Shown here piece by piece: positions 1 to 7,274 of a DNA stretch of 21,189 nucleotides. A program made the position numbers and the translations under genes. The notes under the pieces were generated by a model. The model saw nothing but the letters and a program-made list of their open reading frames with translations. It was not told the origin of the DNA and ran no database searches. The first letter of the stretch is position 1. Each line of letters starts with the position of its first letter. Source of the stretch: an uncultured Saprospiraceae bacterium (GTDB taxonomy: Bacteria > Bacteroidota > Bacteroidia > Chitinophagales > Saprospiraceae); contig CALJKQ010000202.1 of NCBI GenBank assembly GCA_937973565.1, positions 1-21,189 of the forward strand. The letters are read 5' to 3'.

Positions 1-13
1 GCTCTTCCGATCT
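1..13. other. Illumina adapter remnant at contig end
   Basis: The first 13 bases, GCTCTTCCGATCT, are identical to the 3' end of the standard Illumina TruSeq adapter. They sit exactly at the sequence terminus and inside the 3' coding region of dapD. They are almost certainly untrimmed library sequence, not genomic DNA; real sequence should be taken to begin at about base 14. The identification is from memory of the adapter. Confidence 0.93.
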
Positions 14-809
14 GCAAAGCATCATTCAACGAAACTTTTTTATCGGTGCTTTCTTTTCTGGTGCCAATGATCAGCGCGCAATTGACATTGTAAGTGCCGG
101 CGGGAAAAACTTTGCTGTAGCTGCCTGGTATAACAACCGATCTTTCCGGAATTTCCCCTTTATAGGTTATGGGTTCGCTGCCGGTAACATCAATGATGTG
201 TGTACTTTGTGTAAGTACCACATTGGCGCCCAATACCGCTTCTTTTTTCACCCTCACGCCTTCTACAACAATACAACGAGAGCCGATGAAACAATTGTCT
301 TCTATGATGGTAGGACTCGCCTGAGGGGGTTCCAGTACGCCTCCAATGCCGACTCCTCCCGCGAGGTGTACATTTCTGCCGATTTGGGCACAAGAACCCA
401 CCGTCGCCCAGGTGTCTACCATGGTGCCGCTGCCAACCCATGCACCAATGTTCACGTACGATGGCATGAGGATGGCACCCGGTTCGATATAACTACCATA
501 TCTTGCAATGGCATGAGGCACAACCCTTACACCTTTGCCGGCATAATTGGTTTTTAGAGGAATCTTATCGTGAAATTCAAGGGGACCCACTTCAAAGGTT
601 ACCATTTCCTGAATCCTGAAATAGAGAAGAATGGCTTTCTTTACCCATTCATTTACTTTCCAGTCGCCAGCCTCTGTTGGTTCTGCGGGTCTGAGCCTAC
701 CTTCATCGATAAAAGCGATGGTCTCTCGGATAGCATCACGGGATAAAGTTTCATTGACGAGTTCCGGATGTTCCCATAGTTTTTCGATGGTATCTTGTAG
801 TTGCTCCAT
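1..809 (-). CDS. dapD: 2,3,4,5-tetrahydropyridine-2,6-dicarboxylate N-succinyltransferase, 3' end missing
   Basis: DapD transfers succinyl from succinyl-CoA to tetrahydrodipicolinate in the cytoplasm. This is a committed step of the succinylase route to meso-diaminopimelate and lysine. I translated the frame from the ATG at 807-809. The N-terminal helical part (about residues 1-95) carries WKVNEWVKKAILLYFR. A left-handed beta-helix of hexapeptide repeats follows (about 100-210), with the family signatures YVNIGAWVGSGTMVDTWATVGSCAQIG (about 118-144, quoted in part) and HLAGGVGIGGVLEP (148-161). The C-terminal part contains VIPGSYSKVFPAGTYNVNCALIIG. The family is about 270 residues. About 265 codons are real; the frame then enters adapter bases 1-13, so only the last few residues and the stop are missing. 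It is divergent from fabD. The family call is secure. Confidence 0.95.
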   Translation of the reverse strand, partial: MEQLQDTIEKLWEHPELVNETLSRDAIRETIAFIDEGRLRPAEPTEAGDWKVNEWVKKAILLYFRIQEMVTFEVGPLEFHDKIPLKTNYAGKGVRVVPHAIARYGSYIEPGAILMPSYVNIGAWVGSGTMVDTWATVGSCAQIGRNVHLAGGVGIGGVLEPPQASPTIIEDNCFIGSRCIVVEGVRVKKEAVLGANVVLTQSTHIIDVTGSEPITYKGEIPERSVVIPGSYSKVFPAGTYNVNCALIIGTRKESTDKKVSLNDALQIGR

Positions 810-842
810 GATTTGTTGTTTTCACAAAAATAACCCTCCATC

Positions 843-855
843 ACCAAAATTTGGT
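843..855. promoter_or_regulatory. Short palindrome upstream of dapD
   Basis: ACCAAA and TTTGGT form perfect 6-base arms around a single central A. The palindrome lies about 34 bases upstream of the dapD start codon. Position and symmetry would suit an operator, but a 13-base AT-rich palindrome can occur by chance and no regulator is identified. Confidence 0.2.
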
Positions 856-1026
856 TTGATGTATTAATAAAAACCAAAAAAAGTTTTCTTTGTAAATAAT
901 TGGATTTTTCACAGAATATTATTTGGCAAAACAAGAAAATTAATACTTGTCTGTCACCAAATAAAATTTGCCCGGCTTATTGGGTTATGGAAATTGTGCT
1001 TCTCTCATGTATCGTTAAAAACCATG

Positions 1027-1073
1027 ATAAGGAGTGTATGGAATGAAATATTTTTTATAGTTTCGCTCCTTAT
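1027..1073 (+). promoter_or_regulatory. Inverted repeat around the possible fabD promoter
   Basis: ATAAGGAG (1027-1034) and its exact reverse complement CTCCTTAT (1066-1073) form 8-base arms separated by 31 bases. Extending two bases inward adds one more matched position. The repeat encloses TAGTTTCG (1058-1065), which differs at one position from the Bacteroidota -7 element TAnnTTTG. It ends 44 bases before the fabD ATG. It could be an operator pair or a leader hairpin; the function is inferred. Confidence 0.35.
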
Positions 1074-1117
1074 AAAACCTTATTAACTAACCTTTTTAGC
1101 CAAGTCAAAAAAATCAA

Positions 1118-2011
1118 ATGCCTAAGGCCTACGTATTTCCCGGACAAGGTGCCCAGTATGAGGGCATGGGAAAAGATATTTACATGAGTGATTCTGCAGC
1201 CAGACATACTTTTGATAAAGCAGATGATATTTTAGGATACAAAATCTCCGAAATCATGTTTGAAGGTTCGGCAGATGATCTGAAAGAGACACGGGTCACC
1301 CAACCGGCCTTATTTATTCATGCATTGGCGAAGGTCAGCATGCTGCGCGATCAGTTTAACCCCGTTGCCACCGCCGGACATTCATTAGGAGAATTTTCTG
1401 CGCTGGTGGCAGCTGAAGTGCTCACTTTTGAGAGTGGCCTCAGGTTGGTGTACGAGAGAGCCATGGCCATGCAAGATGCATGTGATGCAGATCCGGGAAC
1501 CATGGCAGCCGTATTAGGCCTTGAAGACAATATCGTTGAGCGTGTTTGTCAGGAAGTAAGCGATGAATTGGACGATATCGTGGTTGCAGCCAATTACAAC
1601 TGTCCGGGACAGCTGGTAATCAGCGGTACCCTGGATGCAGTGAATGCGGCCATTGAGAAGTTAAAAGAAAATGGTGCCAAGCGCGCTGTCTTATTACCGG
1701 TTGGCGGTGCTTTCCATTCACCGTTAATGGAACCCGCCCAGGAAGAGTTGGAAGAAGCCATCAATGGCACGACTTTCAGAAAGGGTTTGTGTCCCGTGTA
1801 TCAAAATTTCACAGCGCAGGCTGCTACCGATCCTGAAGTTATCAAAGCCAATCTGATCGCCCAACTTACAGGTCCGGTAAGGTGGACCCAATCTGTTGAA
1901 AATATGATCAAAGACGGCATAACCAGCTTTGTAGAATCAGGAGGTACAGGCAAAGTACTCAGCGGACTGATTAAAAAAGTAAACGGTGAAGCCATCACCG
2001 AGAGTCTTTGA
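1118..2011 (+). CDS. fabD: Malonyl-CoA:ACP transacylase
   Basis: FabD moves malonyl from coenzyme A onto acyl carrier protein, feeding type II fatty acid synthesis in the cytoplasm. The 297-residue protein has the usual family length and all expected residues. There is an oxyanion glutamine in FPGQGAQ (Q10), the nucleophile elbow GHSLGEFSAL with Ser89, the carboxylate-binding Arg114 in ERAMAMQ, and the catalytic His200 in GGAFHSPLMEP. The ATG start gives the canonical N-terminus MPKAYVFPGQGAQ. It is the first gene of a tight plus-strand group, with yqgE starting 3 bases after its stop. Expression may be driven from the region with the inverted repeat just upstream. No sequence abnormality is seen. 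Confidence 0.97.
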   Translation: MPKAYVFPGQGAQYEGMGKDIYMSDSAARHTFDKADDILGYKISEIMFEGSADDLKETRVTQPALFIHALAKVSMLRDQFNPVATAGHSLGEFSALVAAEVLTFESGLRLVYERAMAMQDACDADPGTMAAVLGLEDNIVERVCQEVSDELDDIVVAANYNCPGQLVISGTLDAVNAAIEKLKENGAKRAVLLPVGGAFHSPLMEPAQEELEEAINGTTFRKGLCPVYQNFTAQAATDPEVIKANLIAQLTGPVRWTQSVENMIKDGITSFVESGGTGKVLSGLIKKVNGEAITESL

Positions 2012-2014
2012 TCT

Positions 2015-2575
2015 ATGTCGAGATTTGAACTCCGACAAGGTCGCATCCTCATAGCAGAACCCTTTATGCAGGATCCGCAGTTCAAAAAAACTGTTGTTGC
2101 CCTGTGCGATTACACCAAGGATGAAGGGTCCGTAGGATTTATTCTCAACAGACCTACCAATATCCGCATGGATGAAGTAATGAACGAGTTTCCTGACTTT
2201 GATTCTGTGATTCATTACGGAGGTCCTGTGGCCAATGATACCATTCATTACATCCATAGAGTGGGGGATTTGGTAGAAGGCAGCAAAGAAATTATTCCCG
2301 GCCTTTTTTGGGGCGGAGATTTTAATAAACTAAAATTTCTCATTCAGAACGAGGTTATAAAGCCGTTCGACATTAGATTTTATATTGGATATTCCGGATG
2401 GTCAGCAGGTCAGTTGGAAGACGAAATGGATATCCACTCCTGGGTGATTGACGACATTGATATCAACCATCCTTTCATCAATGACAATGCAGGGCTCTGG
2501 CAGCAATGTTTGCACAACAAAGGAGACCACTTTTCGGTGTTGGCCGATATGGCAGACAGCGTGTCTCTCAATTAA
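2015..2575 (+). CDS. yqgE: YqgE/AlgH family protein (UPF0301)
   Basis: This is a 186-residue protein of the YqgE/AlgH (DUF179) family. The family is widespread; its biochemical role is not settled (AlgH was named for an effect on alginate regulation in Pseudomonas). The signatures are all present: an N-terminal GRILIAEPFMQDPQFKKTVV (9-28), GSVGFILNRPT (38-48), the GGPV block (69-72), and GYSGWSAGQLE (125-135). Length matches the family. It starts 3 bases after fabD and ends 6 bases before the ABC-F gene, so it is very probably co-transcribed with both. There is no signal peptide or membrane segment, so a cytoplasmic location is expected. The family call is firm and the function unknown. Confidence 0.95.
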   Translation: MSRFELRQGRILIAEPFMQDPQFKKTVVALCDYTKDEGSVGFILNRPTNIRMDEVMNEFPDFDSVIHYGGPVANDTIHYIHRVGDLVEGSKEIIPGLFWGGDFNKLKFLIQNEVIKPFDIRFYIGYSGWSAGQLEDEMDIHSWVIDDIDINHPFINDNAGLWQQCLHNKGDHFSVLADMADSVSLN

Positions 2576-2581
2576 ACACAT

Positions 2582-4486
2582 ATGATTCAGCTCAACAATA
2601 TTGGCTTGCACTTCGGTGAGAGAACACTGCTTTCCGGTGTAACCTTTATGCTCAACCGCAAAGAAAGGGCAGGACTTGTGGGCAAGAACGGTGCAGGCAA
2701 ATCCACCTTGTTTCGCATCATTTCCCAACAGCAAAGTGCCGATGAGGGCACCGTAGAGCATCCCAAACATTTCAGTATGGGCTTTCTGAAACAGGATTTG
2801 CATTTTGATGGCAATCACACGGTGATGGAAGAAACCAAAACCTGTTTTTCGGAGGTCGGACACATTGAAAAGGAAATCCAGGAAGTTACGGCAGAATTGG
2901 CCGAAAGAACCGATTTTGACTCTGCATCGTACATGGAACTGGTCGAAGAACTCACTGACCTCAATGCGCGACTGGATTTATTGGCACCGGGCAAGATCGA
3001 TGCACAGTGTGAGAGAATTCTCAAGGGATTGGGATTTAAAGAAGAAGATTTCATTAAAAAAGTTTCCCAATTCAGTGGTGGGTGGCAGATGCGCATTGAA
3101 CTTGCCAAGCTGTTGCTTACCCAGCCTGATCTGTTGTTGTTGGATGAGCCCACCAACCACCTGGATATAGAATCCATCATTTGGCTGGAAGAGTACCTGG
3201 GAAGTTATCCGGGCATCGTGTTGTTGATTTCACACGACAAACAATTTTTGAACAATGTATGCAACCGCATCTTCGAATTGGAGTGGGGAAAGTTAACCGC
3301 CTATTCCGGCAACTATGATAAGTACATTGTAGAAAAGGAGCAACAGCGTGAAATCTTGTCTTCCGCCTATGTCAACCAGCAAAAGATGATTGCCGAAAAA
3401 GAGCGCACCATCAGCCGGTTTATGGCCAAGGCTACCAAGACTTCGATGGCCCAGAGCATGCAAAAACAGCTCGATAAAATTGAGCGAATCGAAATTCCGG
3501 AATTTGATACCAAAGCCTTTAAGCTGAGATTTCCGGAAGCCCCCAGAACCGGTAGGGTAGTGCTGGAAGTAAAAGGAGTGTCCAAGAGTTTTGGTCCTAA
3601 ATTGGTTTTGAAAGACGTCAATTTTATTGTAGAAAAAGGAGAGAAGATAGCCTTTGTGGGGCAAAATGGCATGGGTAAGACCACCATGGCCAAGATCATC
3701 ACGGCTCAGCTCCAGGCAGACGGAGGCAGCCTTCAGTTTGGATCCAATGTAGCTTTGGGGTATTACGCACAAAACCAGTCAGAACTCATCGATGTGCGTA
3801 AGACAGTGCTGGAAGTAATGGAGGACCAGGCCCCTTCTGAGCAAAGAACCAATATTCGGAATATCCTGGGCTCTTTCTTGTTTTCCGGAGAGGATGTCGA
3901 TAAAAAAGTATCCGTACTATCGGGAGGAGAAAGGGCGCGACTGGCGATGGCGTGTATGATTTTGAGGCCATCCAACCTCATCATTATGGATGAGCCTACC
4001 AACCACCTCGATATTCAGTCAAAAGAAGTATTAAAGCAGGCATTAACCGATTATGAAGGTACGCTGATCATAGTGAGCCACGATCGTGAATTTTTGCAGG
4101 GTCTTTCCACCAAAGTATACGAGTTTACCAATCATACGGTCAAAGAATACCTTGGCGATATCAACTATTTTCTGGAAAAGAAAAAGATGGCTGATATGCG
4201 TGAGATCGATACGAGAAAGGATAAAAATGTGGGGGTCAATGCACAGCCTGCAGAGGTAAAGGCCGATCATGAAGAAATCAAAAAGGCCCGCAGAAGAATG
4301 CAGTATGTTGAGCGCGATATTGAAAAGCTGGAGACCGACATCGCAGAACTGACAGCGCAACTCAACGATCCGGCGATTTATCAAACGGATAAGGTAATTG
4401 CCGTAAATCGCAGTTTGTTGGAGAAACAGGAAAAACTAAATGCGCTTATGGAAGAGTGGGAAAATCTGGTTGGCATCATTGGCTAA
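2582..4486 (+). CDS. ABC-F family ATPase (translation-associated, no membrane domain)
   Basis: This is a 634-residue protein with two tandem ABC ATPase domains and no transmembrane segment, the layout of ABC-F proteins that act on the ribosome. Domain 1 has Walker A GKNGAGKS (34-41), signature SGGWQ (165-169), Walker B/D-loop DEPTNHLD (188-195) and switch SHD (217-219). A charged linker follows (about 245-320), the part that enters the ribosomal E site in this family. Domain 2 has GQNGMGKT (360-367), LSGGE (446-450), DEPTNHLD (470-477) and SHD (499-501). Residues about 560-634 form a Lys/Glu-rich coiled coil, as in Uup- and YheS-type members. The exact subtype cannot be fixed by eye, and antibiotic resistance is not implied. 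It is last in the fabD-yqgE group; its stop overlaps that of the convergent pseudouridine synthase by 4 bases (4483-4486). Confidence 0.93.
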   Translation: MIQLNNIGLHFGERTLLSGVTFMLNRKERAGLVGKNGAGKSTLFRIISQQQSADEGTVEHPKHFSMGFLKQDLHFDGNHTVMEETKTCFSEVGHIEKEIQEVTAELAERTDFDSASYMELVEELTDLNARLDLLAPGKIDAQCERILKGLGFKEEDFIKKVSQFSGGWQMRIELAKLLLTQPDLLLLDEPTNHLDIESIIWLEEYLGSYPGIVLLISHDKQFLNNVCNRIFELEWGKLTAYSGNYDKYIVEKEQQREILSSAYVNQQKMIAEKERTISRFMAKATKTSMAQSMQKQLDKIERIEIPEFDTKAFKLRFPEAPRTGRVVLEVKGVSKSFGPKLVLKDVNFIVEKGEKIAFVGQNGMGKTTMAKIITAQLQADGGSLQFGSNVALGYYAQNQSELIDVRKTVLEVMEDQAPSEQRTNIRNILGSFLFSGEDVDKKVSVLSGGERARLAMACMILRPSNLIIMDEPTNHLDIQSKEVLKQALTDYEGTLIIVSHDREFLQGLSTKVYEFTNHTVKEYLGDINYFLEKKKMADMREIDTRKDKNVGVNAQPAEVKADHEEIKKARRRMQYVERDIEKLETDIAELTAQLNDPAIYQTDKVIAVNRSLLEKQEKLNALMEEWENLVGIIG

Positions 4487-5034
4487 TCCACCTTTTCATA
4501 CTTGCCCGGTTGCAGTTTGTTAAGTTTGAATTCTCCAAATTGCATTCTCACCAACCGCAATACAGGAAAACCAACCGCCGCACACATTTTGCGGACTTGT
4601 CTGTTTTTACCTTCCTTCAATTCAATGGAGATCCAGCAATCCGGAATATGGGCACGCTGCCTGATGGGCGGATCGCGCTCAGGCAAAGCCGGCGTGTTGA
4701 TGCGCACTACTTTACAAGGTAAAGTTTTGTATTTTTTTTTATTGGGCAGGGTGATCTCAACTCCGTCACAAAGTTGTTTGATGGCCTCACGGCTTATCTG
4801 GCCTTCTAATTGAGCGTAATAAATCTTGGCCACATGCTGATCAGGGTGGAGCATGGAAGCATTCAATCCCGGTTCGTCTGACAGGACCAGTAACCCTTCT
4901 GAGTCATAGTCCAGTCGTCCAATAGGGTAAACACTCTTGGGTACATCCAGAAAATCTGCCAGGCACTTGTGGTGAGCTTCTTCTCTTGTAAACTGGCTCA
5001 AAACCTGATACGGCTTATAAAATAGAATAGTCAT
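4483..5034 (-). CDS. RluE-like 23S rRNA pseudouridine synthase
   Basis: This 183-residue protein belongs to the RsuA/RluB/E/F pseudouridine synthase family, which isomerises uridine in rRNA. The catalytic loop is GRLDYDSEGLLVL, with the nucleophile Asp42. The second family signature, EGKNRQVRKMCAAVGFPVLRLVR, spans about residues 139-163 (key residues K-N-R-Q-V-R). The protein begins directly with the catalytic domain (TILFYKPYQVLSQF) and lacks the N-terminal S4 domain of RsuA, RluB and RluF. That makes RluE, which modifies U2457 of E. coli 23S rRNA, the closest model. Target position is inferred. The ATG at 5032-5034 lies just downstream of the peptidase terminator, so it probably has its own promoter, which I could not identify. 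Confidence 0.9.
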   Translation of the reverse strand: MTILFYKPYQVLSQFTREEAHHKCLADFLDVPKSVYPIGRLDYDSEGLLVLSDEPGLNASMLHPDQHVAKIYYAQLEGQISREAIKQLCDGVEITLPNKKKYKTLPCKVVRINTPALPERDPPIRQRAHIPDCWISIELKEGKNRQVRKMCAAVGFPVLRLVRMQFGEFKLNKLQPGKYEKVD

Positions 5035-5043
5035 AACTTACAT

Positions 5044-5086
5044 AAAAAAAACCGGGGCTTCGACAAGCTCAGCCTCCGGTTTTTTT
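5044..5086 (-). terminator. Rho-independent terminator after the S46 peptidase gene (potentially bidirectional)
   Basis: A stem of A-rich sequence plus ACCGG (5051-5055) pairs with CCGGT plus T7 (5076-5086). It is extended inward by GGCT (5056-5059) pairing with AGCC (5071-5074), with one bulged T at 5075. Read on the minus strand, it lies 19 bases after the peptidase stop at 5105 and ends in a run of U. Read on the plus strand it also ends in T7. The loop carries GCTT-CGAC-AAGC, which can form a competing inner hairpin. Confidence 0.88.
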
Positions 5087-5104
5087 CCTTAATATTTTGG
5101 TGGG

Positions 5105-7183
5105 TTATTTTTTACCGTCCAATTCTTTTACAATTCTGTCAGCTTTGAAAATATATTTCAAGGCTGAGTAAATACCTGAAGCGTGTACGGAAACCGTACG
5201 GTTGTTGGTTTCGTCGAAAATAAAGTTACCCGGCAAGGATTCGATATTTCCGTCAAAGATCAGACCTACAATTTCTTTTTTGGCATTGATCAACGGACTG
5301 CCTGAATTTCCTCCAATGATGTCATTGGTAGAAACACAGTTCATGGGCGACATCAGCAATTCCATAGGAGGATTTTGCCATCTTGCCGGCAATGCCCAAG
5401 GGAATGTCTTGTTGAAAGAATAGTATCTGTCGTACAAACCAAAAAATGTGGTGTTGGTCGGAGCGGTAGTACCGTTATAGTCATATCCTTTGATTACCCC
5501 ATCAGAAATACGAAGGGTAAAGGTTGCATCCGGTGGCAATGAAGTGCCATATACTTTGAAAGCCTGATTGGCGATGTTGGCCTCCAATGATTTTCTGAAT
5601 GGTCCTGAGCTGTTGACAGCTGCAATGGCTTCCTGAAAGCGGGGTACAAAAATCCTGGCAGCTTCCATCATCATATCATCATCTTTCAAAATGTTGTCAT
5701 CTTTGGTGAGGCATTTTTCTGCTTTTTCTGTGTCTTTGAAGCGCGTCTTTTTCATCAGCTTCTCTACGTATTCATTGATGTTTTTGCCATCCAATACCTT
5801 TTTCAACGTCATATCTCCAGGATAAATGTCTTGTTGGATTTCGCTAAGCAATGTAATGAAAAGGGTTTTTTCCTTTTCGTTATCGATGGTAGGTACTGCC
5901 TCCATGATTCCTTTCAATACTTTGGCTTTTTCATCCTCAGAGGCTTTATTTTTTACCAGTGTTTCATATTGGTAAAGCTGGTGCATCATGTTGAAAATCT
6001 TTCCGCGGTACGGACTGGCACCCAAATGGGTCGTAGCCCATGCATGGGGCAACATGGGTTGATAAGCTTTCCTCATTTCGTCCCATGAAGTTACACCCGG
6101 AGATTTTGATCGGATGTAGTTTTCCATGGCTACTTTTCTTCCAAAAAGCATGGTGTCGCGAAGACCTCCCAGAATGCCTCCAAAAGCCTTCATAGAGTTG
6201 GCCACATTGGCTATTTCGTTGAGTAAGCCCTGAGCTTCGTATTCTTTGGCAGGGTCATTTTTTATTTGATTGTATTCAGCAACCATCAGGTCGTTTCTGT
6301 TTTTAAGAAACTTGTACAACATGGGATATCTGTAATCTCTGTCGTATTCAAGTTGTGCTACCGTTCTGTACCTTTCCGTTTTACCCGGGTTACCAACCAC
6401 AAATACGGATTCGCCTGCTACAGCACCATCTTTGTTGAATTTGAAATAATGTGCACTGGTATTCAGAGGCAAACCATTTTCATCATACGCTCTCCAGAAA
6501 GTACAATCTAAATTGTATCGGGGATACGTAAAGTTGTCGGGGTCGCCACCAAAAAATCCAAGATCCAATTCAGGAATCCAAACCAATCGAATGTCGTTGA
6601 ATCTTTTGTAGCCATACAATGAGTATTTGCCACCGCTGTAGAAAGTAACGGTCTGCAATCGCAATCCTTCCCAACCGGCCATCTTGCTGTATTTTTCCTG
6701 AATTTCTTTTAAGGCTTTGGACGCCGCTTCTGCTTCTTTACCTTTTTCAGCATTGGCTGTCATTTTCTGAACCTCAGCGCTTATGTCAGCAACCTGAATC
6801 AGTTGTTCCACAAAAAGGCCTTCTGCCTTTCTCTCATCGGCCAGGGTTGCCGCATAAAAGCCCTGTTTGTCGAAGTTCTCTCCTTCTTTTTGCAAATCCA
6901 CAACCACGTCACGTGAACAGTGGTGATTGGTCATGATCAAACCATCCGGTGAAATGAAAGATGCACTACACCAGGTAGCAAACCTGAGAGACGACTTTCT
7001 TACATCATCCCACCACTGGTCTTCGGGTTTGAAATTGTACGCGTTGGCAAACCATTGTTTGGGTGGATTTTCGAATGTCCACATTTTTCCAAAATCAAAT
7101 GGGTTGGGATCTTCTTGTTTTTGGGCATTGACCGTGAGGGCAATAAAAAATAAGCCTACGATCATTCTGAATTTGAATTTCAT
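5105..7183 (-). CDS. S46 family dipeptidyl peptidase, DPP7-like
   Basis: S46 enzymes release dipeptides from the N-terminus of peptides in the periplasm, supplying asaccharolytic or protein-feeding Bacteroidota. The 692-residue protein starts with a signal peptide (MKFKFRMIVGLFFIALTVNA, cleavage near residue 20). A trypsin-like split catalytic domain follows: TNHHC with probable catalytic His88, PRYNLDCTFW with Asp226, and GGNSGSP with nucleophile Ser627. A large helical insert lies between (about 270-560). Eighteen residues past the catalytic Ser is Gly645 in FDGN. In Porphyromonas gingivalis this position (673) is Gly in DPP7 and Arg in DPP11, so aliphatic/hydrophobic P1 is favoured here over Asp/Glu. 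No type IX sorting domain is seen. A terminator follows the gene, and a consensus -7 box precedes it (7207-7214). Confidence 0.94.
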   Translation of the reverse strand: MKFKFRMIVGLFFIALTVNAQKQEDPNPFDFGKMWTFENPPKQWFANAYNFKPEDQWWDDVRKSSLRFATWCSASFISPDGLIMTNHHCSRDVVVDLQKEGENFDKQGFYAATLADERKAEGLFVEQLIQVADISAEVQKMTANAEKGKEAEAASKALKEIQEKYSKMAGWEGLRLQTVTFYSGGKYSLYGYKRFNDIRLVWIPELDLGFFGGDPDNFTYPRYNLDCTFWRAYDENGLPLNTSAHYFKFNKDGAVAGESVFVVGNPGKTERYRTVAQLEYDRDYRYPMLYKFLKNRNDLMVAEYNQIKNDPAKEYEAQGLLNEIANVANSMKAFGGILGGLRDTMLFGRKVAMENYIRSKSPGVTSWDEMRKAYQPMLPHAWATTHLGASPYRGKIFNMMHQLYQYETLVKNKASEDEKAKVLKGIMEAVPTIDNEKEKTLFITLLSEIQQDIYPGDMTLKKVLDGKNINEYVEKLMKKTRFKDTEKAEKCLTKDDNILKDDDMMMEAARIFVPRFQEAIAAVNSSGPFRKSLEANIANQAFKVYGTSLPPDATFTLRISDGVIKGYDYNGTTAPTNTTFFGLYDRYYSFNKTFPWALPARWQNPPMELLMSPMNCVSTNDIIGGNSGSPLINAKKEIVGLIFDGNIESLPGNFIFDETNNRTVSVHASGIYSALKYIFKADRIVKELDGKK

Positions 7184-7206
7184 GCTAAGTGCTATTTGTT
7201 AGACCG

Positions 7207-7214
7207 CAAAAATA
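7207..7214 (-). promoter_or_regulatory. Bacteroidota -7 element of the S46 peptidase
   Basis: On the minus strand this reads TATTTTTG, a full match to TAnnTTTG. It ends 23 bases upstream of the peptidase ATG (7183). A -33 TTTG element at the usual distance is only weakly matched, so the call rests mainly on the -7 box and its position. Confidence 0.45.
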
Positions 7215-7274
7215 GCTAATTTCCAACGGATAAAATCGCTGTCAATGAAAGATTTACGTCATTATTTACGCTAA

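Larger units (their letters stand above)
810..1117. other. Divergent intergenic region between dapD and fabD
   Basis: This is 308 bases without a convincing gene, AT-rich, and it should hold the promoters of dapD (minus) and fabD (plus). I see a 6-base-arm palindrome near dapD (843-855), and an inverted repeat bracketing a possible fabD promoter (1027-1073). Short frames on either strand here lack any protein-like pattern. Confidence 0.6.

Noticed and set aside
653..934. A 93-codon minus-strand frame beginning upstream of dapD
   Set aside because: It is out of frame with dapD, overlaps its coding region, and has no protein-like pattern; the frame from 809 is plainly DapD.
2582..4486. Antibiotic-resistance ABC-F protein
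   Set aside because: No resistance-specific linker features are recognisable, and the housekeeping context with fabD and yqgE favours a general translation factor.
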